DNA of 56,718 bases from Crocinitomicaceae bacterium (GCA_029252405.1 JAQXBM010000067.1:1-56718); one strand, 5' to 3'. Positions 37,190-45,966 are shown, counted from the stretch's first letter. Notes: a model not told the origin generated them from the sequence alone. A program made the numbers and translations.

Positions 37190-37999
37190 ATGAAGAAATT
37201 CACATACATATTTGCAGGATTGACCGCGATCATTCTCGCTTCAAGTTGCTCGGATTACAACCGCGTGTTGAAATCAGACGACTACGGCGATAAATTCGAC
37301 ATGGCCAATTACCTGTACGATTCAGTTGCAACATCGAGCTCAAAGGTTCGTTCAATTGCACTTTACGAACAGATTTATCAACGAACGCCAAAACAAGGAG
37401 AAGGCGAATTGGCTTATTTCAGAATTGGAAAAGCGTACTACGAAGGTGGAGATTACTACATGGCAGGATACTACCTTAGTCAGTTTCCACAGCGATTCCC
37501 ATTCAGTCCAAAGGCGGAAGAGTCAACATTTTTGAGTGCAATGTGTTCGGTGAACAACTCACCAGATTGGTCATTGGATCAGTTGGAAACGGAGGTCGCG
37601 ATCAACAACTTACAGCAATTCGTAAACAGGTACCCGAATTCAACCCTGATTGATTCATGCAACAATATCATTGATGGATTGCGATTCAAGCTCGAAACAA
37701 AGGCGTTCGAATCAGTTCGATTGTATTCGAAAACGGAAAGATTCATGGCGGCTGAGAGTTCAGCAATGACGTTCATGGAGGATTATCCAATGTCAGAATT
37801 CAAAGAGGAAGTACATTATTTGCTCGTACTGAATTCTTACTACCTCGCGAAAAACAGCATCGAAAAGAAAAAAAAGGCGAGAATTGAGCAGACTATCGAA
37901 AGATATAGTACTTTTGTAGCTGCGTTTCCTGACTCAAAATACGTGCGTACGCTAGCTTCGTACGACGATGTGATGAGAAAGGATTTGAAAGAATACTAG
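37190..37999 (+). CDS. bamD: Outer-membrane protein assembly factor BamD
   Basis: From MKKFTYIFAGLTAIILASSC the protein has a lipoprotein signal (ASSC) and about 269 residues, forming the TPR array of BamD: SDYNRVLKSDDYGDKFDMAN, YDSVATSSSKVRSIALYEQI, FRIGKAYYEGGDYYMAGYYL, SQFPQRFPFSPKAEEST and later NNLQQFVNRYPNSTLIDSCN. BamD helps insert beta-barrel proteins. A TTG 18 nt upstream is a poorer start because it would add residues before the signal. It leads the bamD-rpoZ-coaBC-porD-recN run. Confidence 0.93.
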   Translation: MKKFTYIFAGLTAIILASSCSDYNRVLKSDDYGDKFDMANYLYDSVATSSSKVRSIALYEQIYQRTPKQGEGELAYFRIGKAYYEGGDYYMAGYYLSQFPQRFPFSPKAEESTFLSAMCSVNNSPDWSLDQLETEVAINNLQQFVNRYPNSTLIDSCNNIIDGLRFKLETKAFESVRLYSKTERFMAAESSAMTFMEDYPMSEFKEEVHYLLVLNSYYLAKNSIEKKKKARIEQTIERYSTFVAAFPDSKYVRTLASYDDVMRKDLKEY

Positions 38000-38014
38000 T
38001 AAATTAAGAAGAAG

Positions 38015-38347
38015 ATGAGTTTTAAAAATAGCACAGCAGAGAAAACAACGATCACTCGTGACACAGTAACTTTTGAACAAGAAACTGAAAATCTCTACGA
38101 AGCAATCGTAATGATGTCAAAACGTTCGAATCAAATGAGTGTTGATTTGAAAGAAGAGTTGACTCAAAAACTTCAAGAATTTGCATCAACAACGGATAAC
38201 TTAGAGGAGATCTTTGAAAACCGTGAGCAAATCGAAATTTCTCGTTTTTACGAACGCCTTCCAAAACCAGTTGCAATGGCAATTGAAGAGTTCCTAGAAG
38301 AAAAAATGTACTTCAGAAGAACAGAGGAAGCACCGAAGACTATATAA
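38015..38347 (+). CDS. rpoZ: RNA polymerase omega subunit
   Basis: A 110-residue protein of the Bacteroidota omega family: TRDTVTFEQETENLYEAIVM, MMSKRSNQMSVDLKEELTQK and EISRFYERLPKPVAMAIEEF. Omega helps assemble and stabilise RNA polymerase. The ISKRxNQ-like motif (here MSKRSNQM) is the conserved core. Its position between bamD and coaBC is typical of the phylum and supports the call. Confidence 0.87.
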   Translation: MSFKNSTAEKTTITRDTVTFEQETENLYEAIVMMSKRSNQMSVDLKEELTQKLQEFASTTDNLEEIFENREQIEISRFYERLPKPVAMAIEEFLEEKMYFRRTEEAPKTI

Positions 38348-38366
38348 TTAAATTCCCGTTTAGAAC

Positions 38367-39566
38367 ATGCAAGGTAAACGCATCCTTCTCGGAATAACTG
38401 GGGGAATCGCGGCTTACAAAATTGCGTTCCTTATACGCTTATTAAAAAAATCAGGGGCAGAAGTCAAATGTATTATGACTCCTGCCTCTTCTGATTTTAT
38501 ATCACCGCTCGTCGTATCCACACTTTCCGAAAATCCTGTTGGAATTGAGTTTTGGAACAAAGACGATGGTACCTGGAACAATCACGTTGATTACGGACTT
38601 TGGGCTGATATTTTCGTCATTGCTCCGCTTACGGCTAATACCTTAAGTAAAATGGCCTCAGGAAGCTGCGATAATCTGTTGTTGGCCACATACCTTTCCA
38701 TGAAATCGAATACCGTTATCGCTCCGGCGATGGATCTCGACATGTATGCACATCCAACGACCGCTCGAAACTTGACGCAATTAGAATCTGACGGAGTGGA
38801 AATCATTCCAGCAGAAGATGGACAATTAGCTAGCGGACTCGAAGGAACAGGACGAATGGCAGAGCCCGAAACTATCTTCAGCAAAATTGAAGATTACTTC
38901 GAATCGAGGAAAGATCCGAAAATCAAGGGAAAGAAAGTGGTGATTACTGCTGGTCCAACCTATGAAAATATTGACCCCGTTCGTTTTATTGGAAATCATT
39001 CCAGTGGAAAAATGGGATTTGCAATCGCTGAAAAGTTCTTGGCTGATGGAGCGGAGGTTGTGTTAGTCGCTGGTCCAACGAAGTTGAATTTAGAAGCCCC
39101 AGGATTGAAACTCCTTCGGGTTCGATCGGCTGAGGAAATGCTTGCGGCTGTGCAGGCTGAATGGGAATCATGCGATTATGGCGTGTTCTCAGCAGCAGTA
39201 GCGGATTACCGTCCTGCGGATGTTGCGGAGCAAAAGATCAAGAAATCTGACGAAGAAATGTCAATTCGATTGATCAAAAACCCAGACATTTTGAAATGGG
39301 CAGGCGACAACAAAAAGGATCAAATATTGGTCGGCTTCGCCTTGGAAACGAATGATTTAGAGTTAAATGCTCAGAAAAAACTGAACAAGAAAAACCTAAA
39401 TTTCATCGTCATGAACACGCTCATGGATCCTGGCGCGGGATTTGGACACGATACAAACAAAATTAGTATCTTAGATGATCACAATAATTTTAAGTCTTTT
39501 GAGAAAAAGTCTAAGAAAGAAGTGGCAAAAGATATTATCGATTATTTGAAAAATTATAATTCATGA
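38367..39566 (+). CDS. coaBC: Bifunctional phosphopantothenoylcysteine decarboxylase/synthetase
   Basis: CoaBC makes 4'-phosphopantetheine for coenzyme A. The N-terminal CoaC half has GITGGIAAYKIAFLIRLLKK (about 6-25), the catalytic-histidine region NNHVDYGLWADIFVIAPLTA (about 73) and ATYLSM...APAMDLDMY. The C-terminal CoaB half has VVITAGPTYENIDPVRFIGN, HSSGKMGFAIAEKFLADGAE, AVADYRPADVAEQKIKKSD and VGFALETNDL. Length 399 is standard. It overlaps the porD-like gene by 4 nt. Confidence 0.97.
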   Translation: MQGKRILLGITGGIAAYKIAFLIRLLKKSGAEVKCIMTPASSDFISPLVVSTLSENPVGIEFWNKDDGTWNNHVDYGLWADIFVIAPLTANTLSKMASGSCDNLLLATYLSMKSNTVIAPAMDLDMYAHPTTARNLTQLESDGVEIIPAEDGQLASGLEGTGRMAEPETIFSKIEDYFESRKDPKIKGKKVVITAGPTYENIDPVRFIGNHSSGKMGFAIAEKFLADGAEVVLVAGPTKLNLEAPGLKLLRVRSAEEMLAAVQAEWESCDYGVFSAAVADYRPADVAEQKIKKSDEEMSIRLIKNPDILKWAGDNKKDQILVGFALETNDLELNAQKKLNKKNLNFIVMNTLMDPGAGFGHDTNKISILDDHNNFKSFEKKSKKEVAKDIIDYLKNYNS

Positions 39567-40468
39567 ACAGAATAGGTGCAATCCTTTCAGTATTAATGTT
39601 AACGTTTGGCGCATCTGCGCAAGAGTTGAACTGTCAAGTAACTATTATCAACGATCCTAGCCTTGAGGTGACGAGTGTTGAACAAGAAATCTTCAAACAA
39701 TTGGAAGAGACGGTTTACGACATCATGAATACACGTAAATGGACGAATGACAATTTTGAAGTGGAAGAACGCATCAATTGTCAATTGCAATTTCAAATTA
39801 ACAGCATACCTGCTCCAAATAGCTTCAGCGGATTCCTACAAGTGCAATCTTCGCGACCAGGGTTCAATTCAAGCTACAACACGGTACTTTTCAATTACCA
39901 GGATGATGACCTAGCATTTACGTATTCGCGTGGTGCTGTTTTGAATTTCTCAGAGAATCAATTTAGAGATAATTTGACGTCGATTTTGGCATTCTACGCG
40001 TACTACATCATTGGGATGGATTACGATTCATTCAGTAAAGATGGAGGGACGAAGTATTTCCAGAAAGCACAGGAGGTTGTAACATTAGCGCAGACTTCAA
40101 GTGCTCCGGGGTGGAAGTCGAATCAATCAGGAAAACGAAACCGTTACTGGTTGGTGGATAATGTTCTGCACGAGTTGTTCTCTCCACTTCGCACGTGTAA
40201 TTTCGAGTACCACCGAAAAGGAATAGATAAACTCTACGAAAGCAAAGAAGAGGGACGTGCTAACATTTACAGTGCGCTAAACAGATTGGTGAAAGTAGTT
40301 TCTACTCGACCAAACTCGCTTAATCTATTGAATTTTATTCAGGCGAAAACGAATGAGTTAAAGAGTTTATATGAAGATGCGGAAGTAAAGGACAAAACGA
40401 AGATTGTTAATCTTCTCAAGCGACTTGATCCTGCCAATTCCTCCAAGTACCAAGAAATACTCGGATGA
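39563..40468 (+). CDS. porD: PorD-like (DUF4835) type IX secretion protein
   Basis: The 301-residue exported protein (signal ending GASAQ) matches the DUF4835 family: ELNCQVTIINDPSLEVTSVE at the mature N-terminus, FKQLEETVYDIMNTRKWTND, FLQVQSSRPGFNSSYNTVLF, ILAFYAYYIIGMDYDSFSKD and a C-terminal helical part. DUF4835 includes PorD, a protein needed for T9SS function in Flavobacterium and Porphyromonas. It lies between coaBC and recN with 4-nt overlaps at both ends, a conserved arrangement in the phylum. Confidence 0.85.
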   Translation: MNRIGAILSVLMLTFGASAQELNCQVTIINDPSLEVTSVEQEIFKQLEETVYDIMNTRKWTNDNFEVEERINCQLQFQINSIPAPNSFSGFLQVQSSRPGFNSSYNTVLFNYQDDDLAFTYSRGAVLNFSENQFRDNLTSILAFYAYYIIGMDYDSFSKDGGTKYFQKAQEVVTLAQTSSAPGWKSNQSGKRNRYWLVDNVLHELFSPLRTCNFEYHRKGIDKLYESKEEGRANIYSALNRLVKVVSTRPNSLNLLNFIQAKTNELKSLYEDAEVKDKTKIVNLLKRLDPANSSKYQEILG

Positions 40469-42114
40469 TAGCCTCATTGCGCATAGAGAACTTTGCCTTA
40501 ATTGACGAAGTTCATATTCAGTTTACCAAAGGATTTACCGTCATTACAGGAGAAACAGGATCAGGAAAATCGATTCTGCTCAATGCTTTGAACCTAATCT
40601 TGGGCGAGCGAGCAAATTTCTCAGTTATTGGTGATCGAAAAGATAAATCCATTGTTGAGGCGCAAATTCAAATTGCAGACTTTGATTTAAACACCTTCTT
40701 CGAACAAGAAGAATTGGATTATTTCGACAACTGTATCATTCGTCGCGAGATCTCAAAGCAAGGTCGTTCTAGAGCATTCATCAACGATACACCGGTTCAA
40801 CTGGCCACCTTGAAGGAGCTTTCTTCTCGATTGATTCACATTCATTCTCAGTACAACACGCTTGAACTCAAAGACGTCAATTATCAATTGAACATTTTGG
40901 ATTCCTTGGCAGGAAATAGTAACGTTGCGAAGCAATTCAAAGCTGATTTCAGAGCATTCTCACAAGAGAAAAAAGAACTGAAGGCCTTACAAGCACAGTT
41001 AGCGGAATTAGCATCCACAGCGGATTACAATCAATTTCAACTGAACGAATTACTTGAGTTGAACTTGGATTCAGTGGATTTCGAAAAGATTCAATCAGAT
41101 TTAAAAGCGGCCGAAAACTCAGGAGACTTAAAAGCATGCTATGCTGAATTGTCCGAAGGTTTGAACAGTGATGACGGCGCCATTGATCGATTAGAAAGAA
41201 TGAAGAATTTCGTAGCGAAGTACACTTCAATGGATGAAACACTTTCTTCTTTGAATCAGCGAATTGAAAGCAGCTTGATTGAACTCAAAGATATCGCGTT
41301 AGAGGCGGAAGGCCGTTTGGAAGACATGGATATCGATCCAGAGAAGATTGATGAGTTGTCTGAGCGCATGAATAGCTTCAATCGCGTTTTGTACAAGCAC
41401 AACGTTCAAACACAAGAGGAGCTAGTTGCTCTCAGAAATGAATTGGATTCAAGTGCTGTCAATTCTGGAGAGTTGGAAGTGGAAGTTGAAAAACGAAAAG
41501 AAAACTTGTCAAAAACGGAGTCCGAATTGACGAAGCGAGCGGCCGATCTTCATGAAAAACGTATTAAAGCGGCTCCGCAGATTGAAAAACAATTGAAAGA
41601 AGCACTGAACGAACTCAAATTGGTCGACACAGCACTCAACTTCAACGTAACTAAAAGCGCTGATGTGAATGAGACTGGAGCTTCCAAAATTGAGATGTTG
41701 TTCAGTCCAAATAAAGGAATTGAGCCCGTTCCAATTCACCGCGCAGCCAGTGGTGGAGAGTTATCCCGTGTGATGCTCGCCTTGCAAAGTTTGATGGCAG
41801 CCAAAACGAAATTGCAAACGGTTTTGTTTGATGAAATCGATACAGGTGTTTCTGGTGATGTGGCACAGAAAGTAGGAAATACCCTCGAAAAGATGGGGAA
41901 AGGAATGCAAGTCATTGCCATTACTCACCTTCCTCAAGTCGCAGCGAAAGGTGAACAACATTTCCGTGTTTCAAAGGCCGTTGTTGATGGCAAAACTAAG
42001 TCGAGCGTTATCGAATTAAGCGCTGAGGAGCGAGTAGAGGAGACAGCGCGATTAATGAGTGGAGATGTGATCAATGAAGCGGCATTGGAAAATGCACGAG
42101 CCTTGATGTCTTAA
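40465..42114 (+). CDS. recN: DNA repair protein RecN
   Basis: RecN is an SMC-like ATPase acting on double-strand breaks. The protein has Walker A GETGSGKSILLNALNLILGE (about 30-49), long coiled-coil regions rich in Glu/Leu (about 150-370), the ABC signature ASGGELSRVMLALQSLMAAK (about 427-446), Walker B TVLFDEIDTGVSG and the end motif HLPQVAAKGEQHF. Its 549 residues match RecN. It overlaps the porD-like stop by 4 nt. Confidence 0.97.
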   Translation: MIASLRIENFALIDEVHIQFTKGFTVITGETGSGKSILLNALNLILGERANFSVIGDRKDKSIVEAQIQIADFDLNTFFEQEELDYFDNCIIRREISKQGRSRAFINDTPVQLATLKELSSRLIHIHSQYNTLELKDVNYQLNILDSLAGNSNVAKQFKADFRAFSQEKKELKALQAQLAELASTADYNQFQLNELLELNLDSVDFEKIQSDLKAAENSGDLKACYAELSEGLNSDDGAIDRLERMKNFVAKYTSMDETLSSLNQRIESSLIELKDIALEAEGRLEDMDIDPEKIDELSERMNSFNRVLYKHNVQTQEELVALRNELDSSAVNSGELEVEVEKRKENLSKTESELTKRAADLHEKRIKAAPQIEKQLKEALNELKLVDTALNFNVTKSADVNETGASKIEMLFSPNKGIEPVPIHRAASGGELSRVMLALQSLMAAKTKLQTVLFDEIDTGVSGDVAQKVGNTLEKMGKGMQVIAITHLPQVAAKGEQHFRVSKAVVDGKTKSSVIELSAEERVEETARLMSGDVINEAALENARALMS

Positions 42115-42132
42115 ACTTAACTCGGGCAAAGC

Positions 42133-43074
42133 ATGAACTTTCAACTCAATTTCCCGATTCCAAAATCAGAAATAGATATTAAGCACGGAGACAAAATTGC
42201 ACTCATTGGAAGTTGCTTTTCTGATTCTGTGTCAACGCATTTCACAAAGTCTGGATTTCAGGTACTCTCAAATCCATTTGGAACAATTTTTCATCCAACG
42301 GCGATTGCGAGTTGTTTACAGGATGTTTTGAATGATAAAGATCATGTGGATGTTGTCCAACGAAACGATTTGTTCTTTTCGTGGGATAGTGCTGAAAGCC
42401 TTGTAGGCTCTAACGAAGAGGAGTTGATTGAAACTGTCATCGCAAAACGCCAGGAATTCAAAGGATACCTCAAATCTGCAAAATTACTGGTGATTACTTT
42501 CGGCACATCTTGGGGATATCATCAGACTGAGCTTGATAAAATCGTTGGGAACAATCACAAAATGCCTGCTGCACTTTTCACTAAACGATTGATGGAGGTC
42601 GAGCCAGAAACCAATAAGTGGGAATACATTGTCAAGCGGTTAAAAGGTTTAAACCCCAATTTGAGTGTGGTGTTCACTGTCAGTCCCGTTCGTCACGCCA
42701 AGGATGGTTTGGTCAACAATAGCCGCAGTAAAGCCCGATTGATCGAATTGGTTCATTCAACATTGGAAGAAGCAGACGCTGCATATTTCCCTTCGTATGA
42801 AATTGTTATAGACGAGCTCCGCGATTACCGTTTTTTCAAGGAATGCCGGATTCATCCCAACGAAGAAGCCGTGAAATATGTTTGGAATCGATTTGAAGAG
42901 ACTTATTTCAGTAAGGAAACTCAAGATTTGAGTCAGAAGGTTCGAAATTTGCACAGAACCTTTGATCATCGAACGCTGCATCCGAATTCAGAGGAAACGA
43001 GGCGTCATTTGGATCTTTCAGAGGGAAAATTGAGCAAGCTTCGTGAGGAATTTCCTGATGTTTGGTGGGAGTAG
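42133..43074 (+). CDS. GSCFA-domain protein
   Basis: The 313-residue protein carries the GSCFA signature near the N-terminus: KIALIGSCFSDSVSTHFTKS (about 22-41), NPFGTIFHPTAIASC, LLVITFGTSWGYHQTELDKI, VVFTVSPVRHAKDGLVNNSR and YFPSYEIVIDELRDYRFFKE, then a conserved H-P pair in RIHPNEEAVKYV. The fold is SGNH-hydrolase like, with the GSCFS serine and a terminal DxxH-type pair as likely catalytic residues. Function in Bacteroidota is unknown. It is the last gene of the long plus-strand run. Confidence 0.9.
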   Translation: MNFQLNFPIPKSEIDIKHGDKIALIGSCFSDSVSTHFTKSGFQVLSNPFGTIFHPTAIASCLQDVLNDKDHVDVVQRNDLFFSWDSAESLVGSNEEELIETVIAKRQEFKGYLKSAKLLVITFGTSWGYHQTELDKIVGNNHKMPAALFTKRLMEVEPETNKWEYIVKRLKGLNPNLSVVFTVSPVRHAKDGLVNNSRSKARLIELVHSTLEEADAAYFPSYEIVIDELRDYRFFKECRIHPNEEAVKYVWNRFEETYFSKETQDLSQKVRNLHRTFDHRTLHPNSEETRRHLDLSEGKLSKLREEFPDVWWE

Positions 43075-43110
43075 CACCGTCATTTAGCTTTTACTTTAGA
43101 GAATGGAAAA

Positions 43111-43716
43111 TCATTCAAGATGATACTCAATTAGCGTCAGTTTTCGACCAGCCACTGAATTGTTCTCAAAGCCAGCTGTCCATTCAATAATTCCAATTCC
43201 ATGTTTGAGCGTCGTTGCATCATACCCGAATTTATCGTAGTGGAAGCAATCAATAAAAGTTCCCGCCGGAGTCGAAATTGAACTCACTTTATGCGCTGCG
43301 ACAATGGTTGAGTTATCTCCCCAGATGCTTGTTGTTAGTGTGATGGAGTCCAGATTAAAAAGCACGTAAGTCAAATTTTTCTCTGGGCAAGGTCCTATAT
43401 TGGCCTGTAAATCGAACAAGCATTCATCCTGAACGCTGATTACTTGAATCGGATAGAAATTGGTTTCCCACCAAACTTCATTTCCATAAGTGCCAACTGC
43501 ACTCGGCTGAATTACAAACTCTCCACTTTCGATTAAATTGCCACCAGCATCCCAGGTGCTATCTGCATAACGCCAATAATTTTCGAGATGCATAGGAATA
43601 AGTCCCGATTCTGAGAAAGAAGGATCCGTTATAGCCGAGTAATTTTCAGCATCGTATAGGCATGAATCATCGGCGTCTCCATTATTTTCAATTGTATCTT
43701 TTCCACACGAAATCAT
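43111..43716 (-). CDS. Lipoprotein of unknown function with a broken start
   Basis: The first available ATG (43714-43716) gives MISCGKDTIENNGDADDSCL, which starts only three residues before a lipobox cysteine. The same frame upstream encodes the missing hydrophobic signal (SIITNTLNLTLLTSLFFMIS), preceded directly by TGA at 43768-43770 and ATG at 43771-43773. So the natural gene was probably M-x-signal-MISC with codon 2 now a stop. The rest (about 200 residues) shows EVWWETNFYPIQVISVQDEC and SISTPAGTFIDCFHYDKFGY, a beta-rich single domain that resembles other Bacteroidota lipoproteins. Either the gene is newly inactivated, or translation begins at a CTG or other rare codon. Confidence 0.65.
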   Translation of the reverse strand: MISCGKDTIENNGDADDSCLYDAENYSAITDPSFSESGLIPMHLENYWRYADSTWDAGGNLIESGEFVIQPSAVGTYGNEVWWETNFYPIQVISVQDECLFDLQANIGPCPEKNLTYVLFNLDSITLTTSIWGDNSTIVAAHKVSSISTPAGTFIDCFHYDKFGYDATTLKHGIGIIEWTAGFENNSVAGRKLTLIEYHLE

Positions 43717-43768
43717 AAAGAAAAGAGACGTTAACAGGGTCAGGTTTAAGGTGTTTGTGATGATTGAT

Positions 43769-43811
43769 CACATGGTTATTTTCTATTGATGAATGTGTTA
43801 GTTACCATGTG
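43769..43811. repeat. Inverted repeat upstream of the lipoprotein
   Basis: CACATGGT (43769-43776) and ACCATGTG (43804-43811) are perfect 8-bp inverted arms with a 27-nt spacer. The left arm includes the vestigial ATG-TGA of the lipoprotein gene. It may be a regulator site or a chance palindrome. The rest of the 43717-43921 gap holds the terminator at 43858-43889. Confidence 0.35.
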
Positions 43812-43857
43812 AACGCAGAAAAGAAGGATTTAGTCGATTACGTAGAAAGTTAATCTC

Positions 43858-43889
43858 AAAAAAAGACCCTCATCAAATGATGAAGGTCT
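43858..43889 (-). terminator. Terminator of the sigma/anti-sigma operon
   Basis: Reading minus, AGACCTTCATCA (43889-43878) pairs with TGATGAGGGTCT (43875-43864) across a short loop with one G-U, followed by TTTTTTT (complement of 43858-43864). It lies 33 nt after the stop of the anti-sigma-like gene. Confidence 0.88.
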
Positions 43890-43921
43890 AATCCGTTATT
43901 CTAGTAGTAGTTGATAACGTC

Positions 43922-45232
43922 TTAATTCATTGTAATTGTTCCTCGGTACTCATTTGGTTCATTTGCCGCAGGATTTGAAATCACTGCTTTCCAAACATAT
44001 ACTTGAGGAGTTTCACTTCTTCGTCCTGAGCGGATATCTGTTCCGTCCCATGGAAGTGAAGCATCATTCGTTTGATACACAACCCCGCCATCGCGACCAT
44101 CGATAATAGTCAAGACAAAGTTTACATCTGCACGTTGCGTTAAAGCAAACGGCATGAATGTTTGATTACGAGGATCGACACTAGTTGGAGTGAAGGCATT
44201 CACCGCCATCAAGTTGTAATCTTCTTCAACATAAATTGTTTTTTCTACTGAAGCCTCACATTGTCCGTTATTCACAGTCAAGGTAATTGTTTTATCTCCT
44301 TTGTTGTAGAAGTGAAGGTCCGTTTCAACACCATTAGACGATTGCTTTTCAGCAGTCCAGGTGTAGGTTCCTTCTCCGTTGATCGCTGCAACATACGTTA
44401 CAGGCAATCCATTTTCGTATTTATTTGCTAAATCTACTGTGAAAGCAGCATCTGGTATACGATTCACAATGAAGTTTGAAGATGATTCAATTGTTCCATC
44501 ATTTTTGTATCCGAGAGAATAATTTCCAACTGTCGATGGTTTGAAAACAACTGCTTTGTTAGCAGGAATCGTTTTCATGATATTACCAACAGCATCTATA
44601 ATGTAGATTTCCTTGTTATTTGGATTCGAAATTGTCGCTTCCTCATTTAAACAAAGATCTTCAACAGCAGGGATTGTCATTTTCGCAGGAACATCCGCTG
44701 GAACGTGGTTTACATTGTTCTGAGTTCCTGAATTCCCATTAGCACCGTTTGATTGAGTACTAGTAGTTGTGGTATTGCTTTGATTAGTCGTTTCATTTGG
44801 AACATTTGTAGACGTCCCTTGATTGGTGTTCGTCTGCGTATTTCCTTGATCAACGCTAGAACCCTGTGATCCCTCGTCCTGTGAAATGGGAGTTTCGCTT
44901 GGATTCGAGATCACAGAAGTGTTGCCCTTTTGGGCGTCACTATTACCAATAGAAGGTTTAGTTGTATCGGCAGTAGTTTGTTCTAGTGTAGTTTCTTTTG
45001 CAACAGGTACTTTCGTTTCTTCTGGAGTTCCACCAGCAAAAATGAAATAGGATGCAACAGCAACAGCGCCAATTCCTGCGGCACCGAGATAATATCTTAA
45101 ATAGGAAGTAGGCTTAGCGACTGGGCTTGCGACATCTAGTCGAGCGCTCATCGCTTTCCAAGCTTCAGGATTGTATGGCATTTCGTGACCTTGCAAGCTT
45201 TGCTTAAATAATTCCTCAATAGGTTCTTTCAT
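43922..45232 (-). CDS. Membrane anti-sigma-like protein with PKD-like region and T9SS type B/CHU_C C-terminal domain
   Basis: Starting MKEPIEELFKQSLQGHEMPY, the protein (436 residues) has a short cytoplasmic anti-sigma-like head with the motif PEAWKAMSARLD. One membrane helix (YLGAAGIGAVAVASYFIF, about 48-65) follows, then a Thr/Asn/Gln/Ser-rich linker (about 75-180) and PKD-like strands (FTVDLANKYENGLPVTYVAA, YTWTAEKQSS). The last 95 residues read VNAFTPTSVDPRNQTFMPFA, VLTIIDGRDGGVVYQTNDAS, LPWDGTD and YVWKAVI..YRGTITMN. This is the gliding-motility/CHU_C domain used as the T9SS type B signal. It begins one base after the sigma stop; the longer TTG start is not used. A membrane-anchored protein ending in a T9SS signal is unusual. 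Confidence 0.85.
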   Translation of the reverse strand: MKEPIEELFKQSLQGHEMPYNPEAWKAMSARLDVASPVAKPTSYLRYYLGAAGIGAVAVASYFIFAGGTPEETKVPVAKETTLEQTTADTTKPSIGNSDAQKGNTSVISNPSETPISQDEGSQGSSVDQGNTQTNTNQGTSTNVPNETTNQSNTTTTSTQSNGANGNSGTQNNVNHVPADVPAKMTIPAVEDLCLNEEATISNPNNKEIYIIDAVGNIMKTIPANKAVVFKPSTVGNYSLGYKNDGTIESSSNFIVNRIPDAAFTVDLANKYENGLPVTYVAAINGEGTYTWTAEKQSSNGVETDLHFYNKGDKTITLTVNNGQCEASVEKTIYVEEDYNLMAVNAFTPTSVDPRNQTFMPFALTQRADVNFVLTIIDGRDGGVVYQTNDASLPWDGTDIRSGRRSETPQVYVWKAVISNPAANEPNEYRGTITMN

Positions 45233-45233
45233 A

Positions 45234-45827
45234 TCAATCAATGTTCATGAACTTTTCTTTTAAGACCTTCTGCAAGTTCATTTTTGCTTTTGATAAATTA
45301 GATTTCGACGTTCCTTCGCTAATACCTAAGATTTCAGCAATCTCTTTATGGGTATAATCTTCTAGAACGTACAGATTGAAAACTGCTTTGTAGGCTGGTG
45401 ACAACTGGTTAATTGCTTCCATCGCTATTTCAGCTTTCATTCCGAGGGCTTCAAATTCTTCACTTATGACTATTGGGTCTTCGGCTCCGAGTTTAAAATC
45501 CTCATCATTATCCGTTAACATTGGATTCTTTTTTGACTTTCTGATGCTATCAATCGCCGTATTCGACATGATTCTTCGCATCCATCCTTCAAATGAACCC
45601 TTATAATTAAACGCTTCTAATTTGTCAAAGATCTTAATAAAACCTTCCTGAAGAACTTCTTCTGCTGAATCCCGGTCTGTCGTGTAACGCATACAAACAC
45701 TCAACATCATACCATAATAAAGCTTAAACAACTCTTCCTGAGAGCGACGGTTGTTTTTGAGGCAACCGCTTATTATTTGCTTTAAATGCTCTTTGTTCTC
45801 CACTCTTGTTTCGTTAATTAGACGCAC
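45234..45827 (-). CDS. ECF-type RNA polymerase sigma factor
   Basis: A 197-residue sigma factor with region 2 (SQEELFKLYYGMMLSVCMRY, then SAEEVLQEGFIKIFDKLEAF and FEGWMRRIMSNTAIDSIRKS, about 29-100) and region 4 (INQLSPAYKAVFNLYVLEDY, THKEIAEILGISEGTSKSNL, about 140-180). It starts with GTG (45825-45827), no ATG being available upstream of the conserved part. The downstream gene begins one base after its stop and is an anti-sigma-like membrane protein, so the two form a regulatory pair. The region between it and mdh (45828-45966) must hold divergent promoters; I see a TATTTTG near-match for this gene but no perfect consensus. Confidence 0.93.
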   Translation of the reverse strand: MRLINETRVENKEHLKQIISGCLKNNRRSQEELFKLYYGMMLSVCMRYTTDRDSAEEVLQEGFIKIFDKLEAFNYKGSFEGWMRRIMSNTAIDSIRKSKKNPMLTDNDEDFKLGAEDPIVISEEFEALGMKAEIAMEAINQLSPAYKAVFNLYVLEDYTHKEIAEILGISEGTSKSNLSKAKMNLQKVLKEKFMNID

Positions 45828-45915
45828 GTTGATTTACGACGTTGCCTTGATTCTCAGTTTTTTGTTATTTCCATGAAAACTTGTCGCAAAATAAGGGTTT
45901 TTGGAACAAATGTGT

Positions 45916-45923
45916 TAAATTTG
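45916..45923 (+). promoter_or_regulatory. -7 promoter box of mdh
   Basis: TAAATTTG fits TAnnTTTG and ends 43 nt before the mdh ATG at 45967. The nearest TTG is 12 nt upstream, so the -33 element is weak. Confidence 0.5.
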
Positions 45924-45966
45924 CTCGCCTAGAATTAGATAAATAATTTAGATCAAATAATAACAC

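Noticed and set aside
45233-45241. Longer (TTG) start of the anti-sigma-like protein
   Set aside because: An ATG one base after the sigma stop gives a simple coupled start; the TTG would overlap the sigma gene.
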